NCBI GenBank assembly: GCA_009772935.1
Contig: WOUR01000039.1
Span: 1 to 64,000 of the forward strand
DNA length: 64,000 nucleotides
Direction of reading: 5' to 3'
From: Rhodospirillaceae bacterium
GTDB lineage: Bacteria > Pseudomonadota > Alphaproteobacteria > Reyranellales > Reyranellaceae
The notes under the pieces are model-generated. The model was not told the DNA's origin. It made no database searches and worked only from the letters and a program-made list of their open reading frames with translations. Within the stretch, counting starts at the first letter, position 1; each line of letters starts with the position of its first letter. A program made the translations under genes and the position numbers. Shown one piece after another: positions 58,118 to 64,000 of this stretch.

Positions 58118-58192
58118 GAACCACCGATCGCGCGAGCTCTGCCAGGGCCGTAACGTCGGACGCCCTCGATCGTTGCCATCGCGGCCGCGTCG

Positions 58193-59536
58193 TCACTTGC
58201 CGATGCAGAAGTCCCGGAAGATCACGTCGAGGAGTTCGTCGAGGCGCACGGTGCCTGTGATGCGCCCGAGGGCGCGCAGGGCCAGTCGGAGATCTTCCGC
58301 CGTCAGCGCGACCTCAGGTGCGTGCAGCGCGCGTTCCAGCGACGCCTGGCACTCCAGCAGCGCCTCGCGATGACGTGCCCGGGTGAGCGGCGGCGCGCCA
58401 GCCCCTTCCTGCATCGACGCTTCGGCGGAGGCTGCCAGGCGAGCCAGCAACCGGGGCAGACCGGTGCCGCTCCTTGTCGACAGGGTGACGACGCCGGGAT
58501 CGTCGATCGCCACGAGATCGGCCTTGTTCGCCACCACGATATCCCGCGCGGGGTTCCAGCGCTCGGTCGACCCCGTGATCGCCTGCATTTCGGCGCGCCA
58601 GTCGCCGGAAGCGTCCAACACCAGCACACGCAGGTCGGCGGAGTCCGCCCGTGCCCGCGCGCGCCGCACGCCCTCCTGCTCGATCGCATCGCCTGAGTCA
58701 CGCAGGCCCGCGGTGTCGGCCAGAACCACCGGCCAGCCGCCGAGATCGAGATGCACCTCGATCACGTCGCGCGTCGTGCCGGCAGTCTCCGAGACGATCG
58801 CCGCCTCGCGTCGGGCGAGGAGATTGAGCAGCGAGGACTTGCCGGCATTGGGGGGCCCGATGATGGCGATGGAAAGTCCGTCGCGCAGACGCTCGCCGCG
58901 ACGATCTTCGAGATGGGCCGCGATCTCCCCTTGCAGGCCGGTGACGGCGACACGCACCTCGTCGGCCAGCCGCTCCGGCAGGTCCTCGTCGGGAAAGTCG
59001 ATCGCCGCCTCGAGATGCGCCAGCGCCCGCAAGCCCCTGCCGCGCCAGTCCTCGTAGAGTCGGTGCAGGGCGCCGTCCATCTGCTGCAGCGCCTGCCGCC
59101 GCTGCGCGGCCGTCTCGGCCGCCACCAGATCGGCGATGCCCTCGGCTTCTGTGAGGTCGAGCTTGCCGTGCTCGAAGGCGCGGCGCGTGAACTCGCCCGG
59201 TTCGGCCAGTCGGCAGAAACCCAGATGGGCGAGGGCGTCCAGCGCCGCGCCCACGACGGCGCGGCCGCCATGAAGATGCAGCTCGGCCATCGGCTCGCCG
59301 GTCTCGGTATCGGGTGCCGCGAACCAGACGACCAACCCCTTGTCGAAGGCCTCGCCGGTCGAGGGATCCACCAAGGTGCGCAGGACCATGCGGCGCGGTG
59401 TCGGCAACGGTCTGCGGGTGAGCTGCTCCACCGCGTCGCCCGCGCGCGGCCCGCTCAGCCGGACGACCGCGAGCGCGCCGGGATGCGCGCGTGTCGGCGT
59501 CGGCGTGCCCAGCGCGTAGATCGTGGCGTCGGTCAC
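58193..59536 (-). CDS. mnmE: tRNA modification GTPase MnmE
   Basis: A 447-residue TrmE/MnmE. The N-terminal tetrahydrofolate-binding domain starts DATIYALGTPTPTRAHPGALAV. The inserted G domain has P-loop IGPPNAGKSSLLN, switch motif DTAGLRDS and NKAD, and the C-terminus is the invariant FCIGK with the catalytic Cys. It acts with MnmG on U34 of tRNAs. The gene lies 10 kb from mnmG with B12 uptake and NHEJ genes in between. It overlaps the helix-hairpin-helix gene by 4 nt. Confidence 0.96.
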   Translation of the reverse strand: MTDATIYALGTPTPTRAHPGALAVVRLSGPRAGDAVEQLTRRPLPTPRRMVLRTLVDPSTGEAFDKGLVVWFAAPDTETGEPMAELHLHGGRAVVGAALDALAHLGFCRLAEPGEFTRRAFEHGKLDLTEAEGIADLVAAETAAQRRQALQQMDGALHRLYEDWRGRGLRALAHLEAAIDFPDEDLPERLADEVRVAVTGLQGEIAAHLEDRRGERLRDGLSIAIIGPPNAGKSSLLNLLARREAAIVSETAGTTRDVIEVHLDLGGWPVVLADTAGLRDSGDAIEQEGVRRARARADSADLRVLVLDASGDWRAEMQAITGSTERWNPARDIVVANKADLVAIDDPGVVTLSTRSGTGLPRLLARLAASAEASMQEGAGAPPLTRARHREALLECQASLERALHAPEVALTAEDLRLALRALGRITGTVRLDELLDVIFRDFCIGK

Positions 59537-59874
59537 GTCCGCTTGGGCGCCGGTTGAGCGGGGCGCGGCGCGGGGGCGGCCGGCACCGGGCGCGCCATGA
59601 CCTTGTCGGCGATCTTCTCGTAGAGCGCCTCGGGAATCAGGCGCCGCTCCACCAGCTCGGTCTTGGCCTTGAAGGGCCGCGCCCGGATGATGGCGTCCGC
59701 GCGTACCTCGCCGATTCCGTCGAGAGTCATGAGATCGTCGCGGCTGGCGCTGTTCAGGTCGATCTGACCGGCGGCTGCAGGAGCCGCCGGCGGGGCAGGG
59801 CGCGCGCCCTGGGCATGGACGCTGCCGCTGCTCAGCAGAATCGCCATCGTCGCGAGGAAGGCTTTGAACGACAT
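59533..59874 (-). CDS. Exported helix-hairpin-helix (ComEA-like) protein
   Basis: A 113-residue protein with a signal peptide (MSFKAFLATMAILLSSGSVHAQ), a short Pro/Ala linker, one helix-hairpin-helix domain (GQIDLNSASRDDLMTL, GIGEVRADAIIRARPF), and a Pro/Ala-rich tail. It resembles ComEA-type periplasmic DNA-binding proteins that bring DNA through the outer membrane, although small relatives may do other jobs. The stop overlaps the mnmE start by 4 nt. The ATG at 59874 gives the signal peptide. Confidence 0.82.
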   Translation of the reverse strand: MSFKAFLATMAILLSSGSVHAQGARPAPPAAPAAAGQIDLNSASRDDLMTLDGIGEVRADAIIRARPFKAKTELVERRLIPEALYEKIADKVMARPVPAAPAPRPAQPAPKRT

Positions 59875-59885
59875 GATGGCGGTCA

Positions 59886-60791
59886 CTATTGCACGAAATC
59901 GGCCCAGTTCGGGATCGGTCGCTGCGCGAACGGCACCTTCCAGCGATGGCAGTTCGACCGGTCGATCAGCTCCGCCGGCACCATGATCTCGGACGGCACC
60001 GGCTGGCCGGCGAGATGCCGCAACACGGCCTGGGTGGCGATGGCCGCAATATTGAAGGCGCTGAAATCGACGCTCGCCAGCATGGCGCCGCGCTCGATGT
60101 GCTCGATGGCGGCGGGAAGGCCGTTGATGCCGACGACGGTCGCGGTCCGCCCGGCCTCCTGCAGCGCGCTCAGCGCCCCGAACGCCATGACGTCGTTGGC
60201 CGTCCACACGCCGTCAATCTGCGGATGGGCCTCCAGCAGCCCTTTCATCGCCTTCCGGGCCGGGGCCTCCTGGAGATAGCCGATCCTCGATCCCACCAGC
60301 TCGATCCCCGGACTTTCCGCCAACGCCCGCATCAGCCCCTCGGTCCGGTCGCGCGCGGTGCGGGCGCCCGGTGTGCCGTCCAGCGCCACGACCTTCCCCG
60401 TACCGCCCAGACCCTGGAACAGGGCACGGGCGATCGTCTCGCCCACCCCGACATCGTCCGAGCCCACGAACGTCAGGACCGGTACGTTCATGCGGTTGAT
60501 GAACACCGCCACGGGGAGTCCGGCCGCGGAGATCCGCGCCACATCCTCCTCCATCGCGACATCGTCGGTCGGGTTGAACAGGACCGCATCCGGCCGCGCC
60601 GCCAGCGCCTCGGTCACCAGCGCTTTCTGTTCAGCTACATGGTCGGGCGTCCCCGGCACATAGTGCACCGTACGGGCTCCCGCCGCGGCCGCGATCCGGT
60701 CGGTGGCAAGCCGGGCGGCATCGTAGGCGGGATTCACACGGTTCTTGGTGAAAACCGCGAGGGTGACCGGTTGGCGCGAAGGGTCGTTCAT
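59886..60791 (-). CDS. Periplasmic-binding-fold protein lacking a signal peptide
   Basis: A 301-residue sugar-binding/LacI-like fold. TLAVFTKNRVNPAYDAARLA, AVLFNPTDDVAMEEDVARI, VGSDDVGVGETIARAL, DGVWTANDVMAFGALSAL and the C-terminal VDFSAFNIAAIATQAVL are the two lobes of Peripla_BP_4 proteins. An in-frame stop 12 nt upstream of the ATG fixes the start, so neither a signal peptide nor a helix-turn-helix is present. It could be a cytosolic sensor or a truncated gene. No transporter genes adjoin. It is divergent from glnD across 43 bp containing a GGCCTA/TAGGCC palindrome. Confidence 0.82.
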   Translation of the reverse strand: MNDPSRQPVTLAVFTKNRVNPAYDAARLATDRIAAAAGARTVHYVPGTPDHVAEQKALVTEALAARPDAVLFNPTDDVAMEEDVARISAAGLPVAVFINRMNVPVLTFVGSDDVGVGETIARALFQGLGGTGKVVALDGTPGARTARDRTEGLMRALAESPGIELVGSRIGYLQEAPARKAMKGLLEAHPQIDGVWTANDVMAFGALSALQEAGRTATVVGINGLPAAIEHIERGAMLASVDFSAFNIAAIATQAVLRHLAGQPVPSEIMVPAELIDRSNCHRWKVPFAQRPIPNWADFVQ

Positions 60792-60834
60792 GGGCCTACT
60801 TTAGGCCATCGCCGCCCTGTAGTATCCGCCCGCC

Positions 60835-63627
60835 ATGGCCCAACCCTACGACGAGATCCCGGACCGCCGCGCCATCGTGCGCCGCCGCACCCTCGAGGCG
60901 GCCCTCGCCCATCTGGTCGAGGACCTGCCGGACGGGGGCGAGCCGCCACGCCCGCCGGTGCTCGCCCTGTTGCGCGATGCCCTGACCAAAGGCCGGGCCG
61001 AGATCCGCCGCCGCTTCGAGGAGCCGGGCCCGCTCAAGAACGACGGGCCGGCGGTGCTGGCCGCGACCTCCTACCTGATGGACCAGATCATCCGGGTCCT
61101 GTTCGACTTCGCCGATCAGCACGCCTATCCCGCGGCCAACCCAAGCGCCGCGGAGCGATTGGGCGTGGTCGCGACCGGCGGCTACGGCCGCGGCGAACTG
61201 GCGCCGCTGTCCGACATCGATCTCCTGTTCCTGCGCCCCTACAAGCAGACACCGCGCGGCGAGCAGATTGTCGAGTTCATGCTCTATCTGCTGTGGGACC
61301 TCGGCCTCAAGGTCGGCCACGCGACCCGCACGGTCGACGAAAGCCTGCGCTACGCCGAGCGCGACCAGACGATCCGCACCGCGCTGCTGGAAGCGCGCTA
61401 CCTGTGGGGCGACCGCGCTTTGTTCGACGAGCTTCAGCGCGGCTTCGCGCAGAAGTTCTACACCGGTGACGGCCGCGACTTCGTCGATGCCAAGCTGGCG
61501 GAGCGCGACCAGCGCCACCAGCGCATGGGCGATTCGCGCTACGTCGTCGAGCCCAACGTCAAGGAAGGCAAGGGCGGGCTGCGCGACCTGCACCTGCTCT
61601 TCTGGATCGCCAAGTATCTCTACCGGGTGAGCGAGCCCGGCGAGCTGGTCGCCAAGGGCGTGCTCACGCGCGAGGAGGCGCGGCATTTCGAGCGGGCCGA
61701 GCGCTTCTTCTCAACCGTGCGCTGTCACATCCACTACCTGACGGGCCGTGCCGATGATCGTCTCTCGTTCGATCTTCAACGCGAGATCGCGACCCGCCTC
61801 GGCTACCAGGACCGGCCGGGCAGCCGCGGCGTCGAGCGCTTCACCAAGCACTATTATCTCCACGCCAAGACGGTGGGCGACCTGACGCGGATATTCGTGG
61901 CCGCCCTCGAGGACAGCCGCCGCCGCAAGCCCAAGCTCGCCGCGCTGTGGCAGAGCCTGCGACCGCGGGAGCTCGAAGGCTTCCGCCTCGACGGCGAGCG
62001 CCTGGCCGTCGCCTCGCCCGACTCCTTCACCAAGGATCCCGTGGCGATCCTGCGACTCTTCCACGTCGCACAAGAGAACGATCTAGACATCCATCCGGCG
62101 ACCCTGCGGCTGATCACGCAGAACATCCGGCTGGTCGACAGGCTTCGCAACGACCCGGAAGCCAATCGTCTCTTCATGGAGATGCTGACGTCGCGCCACG
62201 ATCCCGAGACGACGTTGCGGCGCCTCAACGAAGCCGGCGTGTTCGGCCGCTTCGTGCCCGATTTCGGCAGGGTCGTCGCCCAGACGCAGCACGACATGTA
62301 TCACACCTACACGGTCGACGAGCACACGATCCGCGCCATCGGCATCCTCTCCAAGATCGAATCGGGCGCGCTCAAGGAAGACCATCCGCTGTCGGCCGAC
62401 GTGGTGCACAAGATCCTGTCGCGGCCCGTCCTCTATCTCGCGGTGCTGCTGCACGACATCGCCAAGGGCCGCGGCGGTGATCATTCCGTCCTGGGCGCCG
62501 ACGTGGCGATGCAGCTCGGACCTCGCCTCGGCCTCAGTGCCGCCGAAACCGAAACCGTGGCCTGGCTGGTGCGCTATCACCTCGCCATGTCGGCCACGTC
62601 CTTCCAGCGCGACCTGATGGACCCCAAGACCATCGAGACCTTCGCGGCTCTCATCCAGTCGCCCGAGCGTCTGCGCCTGCTGCTGGTCCTGACCGTGTGC
62701 GACATCCGCGCCGTGGGCCCGAACGTGTGGAACAACTGGAAGGCCGCGCTGCTGCGCCAGCTCTACAATGCGACGGAGCAGGTTCTGTCGGGCGGCACGC
62801 TGAGCGGTGGCCGCGCCGAGCGCATCAAGCACATCCAGGGCGAGGTCGCGAAGCGACTGCCGGGCTGGAGCGAGGCCGACAAGGAAGCGCATTTCGCCCG
62901 CGGCTACGCCTCCTATTGGCTGTCCTTCCCGATCGAGACGCTGGTCCGCCAGGCCGAACTGGTGCGGGACGCGGAACGGGGCAAGCAGCCGCTCGCCATC
63001 GAGCACAGGGTCGACGAAGAGCGTTCGGTGACCGAGGTCACGATCTACACGCTCGACACGCACGGCCTGTTCGCCCGATTGGCCGGCGCCATGGCGATCA
63101 GCGGCGCCAATATCGTCGACGCCAAGATCTTCACCCTGGCCAACGGCATGGCGCTCGACGTGTTCTGGATTCAGGACCTCGAGGGCAAGCCGTTCGACGG
63201 GCCGCAGCGGCTGGCACGGCTGGCGGCGCGCGTCGAACTGGCGCTGTCCAACCGTCTCGACATCCAGCGCGAACTGGACAGCCAGCGCGGCTCGTGGCCC
63301 AAGCGCGACCGCGTCTTCACCGTCGAGCCGCGGGTGCTGATCGACAACAACGCCTCCGACGCTTTCACCGTGATCGAGGTCAACGGCCGCGACCGGCCGG
63401 GCTTCCTGCATGTCGTCACGCGCGCGCTGACGCGCCTCAACCTGCAGATCGCCACCGCACACGTCACGACCTACGGTGAGCGCGCGGTCGACGTCTTCTA
63501 CATCAAGGACCTGTTCGGCCTGAAGGTCGTGCACCCTGACAAGCTGAAGCAGATCTCGGCGGCCGTCGAAGCTGCCATCCGCGACTTCGACTCCCGCTTC
63601 GATCCGGTTCCGAAGGCCGCGGAGTAG
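60835..63627 (+). CDS. glnD: Protein-PII uridylyltransferase/uridylyl-removing enzyme
   Basis: A 930-residue GlnD. The nucleotidyltransferase domain has GGYGRGELAPLSDIDLLFL; the HD domain includes LLHDIAKGRGGDHSVLG; two ACT domains end the protein (TIYTLDTHGLFARLAGAMAI and VIEVNGRDRPGFLHVVTRAL), which sense glutamine. It uridylylates PII under nitrogen limitation and removes UMP when glutamine is high. It is divergent from the signal-less binding protein. It controls NtrC activity, which could reach the sigma-54 promoter at 17860. Confidence 0.95.
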   Translation: MAQPYDEIPDRRAIVRRRTLEAALAHLVEDLPDGGEPPRPPVLALLRDALTKGRAEIRRRFEEPGPLKNDGPAVLAATSYLMDQIIRVLFDFADQHAYPAANPSAAERLGVVATGGYGRGELAPLSDIDLLFLRPYKQTPRGEQIVEFMLYLLWDLGLKVGHATRTVDESLRYAERDQTIRTALLEARYLWGDRALFDELQRGFAQKFYTGDGRDFVDAKLAERDQRHQRMGDSRYVVEPNVKEGKGGLRDLHLLFWIAKYLYRVSEPGELVAKGVLTREEARHFERAERFFSTVRCHIHYLTGRADDRLSFDLQREIATRLGYQDRPGSRGVERFTKHYYLHAKTVGDLTRIFVAALEDSRRRKPKLAALWQSLRPRELEGFRLDGERLAVASPDSFTKDPVAILRLFHVAQENDLDIHPATLRLITQNIRLVDRLRNDPEANRLFMEMLTSRHDPETTLRRLNEAGVFGRFVPDFGRVVAQTQHDMYHTYTVDEHTIRAIGILSKIESGALKEDHPLSADVVHKILSRPVLYLAVLLHDIAKGRGGDHSVLGADVAMQLGPRLGLSAAETETVAWLVRYHLAMSATSFQRDLMDPKTIETFAALIQSPERLRLLLVLTVCDIRAVGPNVWNNWKAALLRQLYNATEQVLSGGTLSGGRAERIKHIQGEVAKRLPGWSEADKEAHFARGYASYWLSFPIETLVRQAELVRDAERGKQPLAIEHRVDEERSVTEVTIYTLDTHGLFARLAGAMAISGANIVDAKIFTLANGMALDVFWIQDLEGKPFDGPQRLARLAARVELALSNRLDIQRELDSQRGSWPKRDRVFTVEPRVLIDNNASDAFTVIEVNGRDRPGFLHVVTRALTRLNLQIATAHVTTYGERAVDVFYIKDLFGLKVVHPDKLKQISAAVEAAIRDFDSRFDPVPKAAE

Positions 63628-63649
63628 CGCTGGGGGAGCGCCCTCAGCC

Positions 63650-64000
63650 TCATTCAGGCTTGAAGTTGGCTTCCTTCAGCAGGGCGGTGTTGGTTTCTAC
63701 TTCCGCCTTGATGAAGGCGGCGAATTCCTTCGGGCCACGGGCGGTCGGGACGATGCCCAGCGATGTCGTCTTCTCGATGAAACCCTTGTCGTTCGAAACC
63801 GCGGCCATGCCGGCGGCCAGCTTGTTCACGACCGGCTCGGGCGTGTCCTTGGGCGCCCACACGCCGTACCAGGAGCTGAGGTTGAAATCCTTGAGACCAA
63901 CTTCGGCGGATGTCGGGATGTTCGGCGCGAGAGAGGTGCGTTCCTTGGACGTCACGAACAGGCCCTTAGCGCGGCCCGACGTCGCGAGCGGCAGCAGAGC
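63650..64000 (-). CDS. TctC/Bug-family solute-binding protein, 5' part outside window
   Basis: The C-terminal 116 residues are visible, up to the window edge. FVTSKERTSLAPNIPTSAEV, LSSWYGVWAPKDTPEPVVNKL and EFAAFIKAEVETNTALLKEA are the family's C-terminal lobe. TctC-type proteins deliver tricarboxylates or related anions to TctAB transporters. The signal peptide and ligand pocket lie beyond 64000, so substrate cannot be judged. It is convergent with glnD, with a GCGCT/AGCGC hairpin between them. Confidence 0.85.
   Translation of the reverse strand, partial: ALLPLATSGRAKGLFVTSKERTSLAPNIPTSAEVGLKDFNLSSWYGVWAPKDTPEPVVNKLAAGMAAVSNDKGFIEKTTSLGIVPTARGPKEFAAFIKAEVETNTALLKEANFKPE

Noticed and set aside
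1..64000. tRNA, rRNA or transposase genes
   Set aside because: I read the larger intergenic gaps for cloverleaf or rRNA sequence and the proteins for transposase motifs and found none; a covariance search could still show a missed tRNA.

Overview
The window is GC-rich, densely packed bacterial DNA with short or overlapping intergenic junctions. The gene content points to an alphaproteobacterium: a DUF3576 lipoprotein gene beside leuS, a mnmG-rsmG-parA-parB block carrying parS sites, an alphaproteobacterial porin, encapsulated ferritin, and dispersed palindromes of the 'GTCATCCCGA...' and 'CCTCATCCTGAGGAG...' types. A Rhodospirillales/Hyphomicrobiales (perhaps Reyranella-like) origin is my inference; no rRNA gene is present to prove it. 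The parAB/mnmG/rsmG block and its two parS sites suggest that the right half lies near the chromosome origin.

Layout. 1-7.5 kb: three minus-strand glycosyltransferase genes (the first cut by the window edge), then a divergent set made of a membrane ABC protein with a highly divergent ATPase domain, a cyclic-nucleotide-binding protein and a small methyltransferase. 7.5-16 kb: housekeeping and stress genes (exonuclease III, zinc metallopeptidase, FAH-family hydrolase, L,D-transpeptidase-like protein, hrcA), then a tightly overlapping rph-rdgB-hemW-solute-binding-protein operon and a GIY-YIG nuclease gene. 16.0-17.04 kb: two tandem 128-nt hairpin repeats, then a 750-bp element with 26-bp terminal inverted repeats and an 8-bp flanking duplication that carries one orphan membrane-protein gene.

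17-24.2 kb: a GntR regulator divergent from an operon encoding a BMP-type ABC importer and two isochorismatase-fold amidohydrolases that resemble biuret hydrolase (BiuH) and triuret hydrolase (TrtA). A near-consensus sigma-54 promoter precedes it, so I read this as a nitrogen-regulated biuret/triuret scavenging system. Two long perfect palindromes sit inside the operon. 24.2-33.6 kb: hspQ, a metallo-beta-lactamase-fold hydrolase, a methyltransferase, a class III cyclase, a Tim44-like protein, mltA, and a lutABC lactate-oxidation operon with a translationally coupled methyltransferase. 33.6-35.4 kb: porin and its promoter.

35.4-48 kb: the conserved DUF3576-leuS-(small ORF)-holA and parB-parA-rsmG-mnmG blocks, separated by an accessory island holding an encapsulin/encapsulated-ferritin iron store, a lipoprotein gene and rutBCD without rutA. 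48-54.5 kb: a cobalamin riboswitch controlling btuB, an exported nitrilase-family hydrolase, btuF, btuC and btuD. 54.5-64 kb: Ku and LigD (NHEJ), mnmE, a ComEA-like helix-hairpin-helix protein, a periplasmic-binding-fold protein with no signal peptide, glnD, and the 3' end of a TctC-type binding protein gene.

Most interesting: the sigma-54 biuret/triuret cluster, the 750-bp TIR element, the exported nitrilase inside the B12 uptake operon, and the ABC protein whose ATPase domain has substituted catalytic motifs and a large insertion repeating an ENLLFG-like motif. I saw no tRNA, rRNA, CRISPR array or transposase gene.
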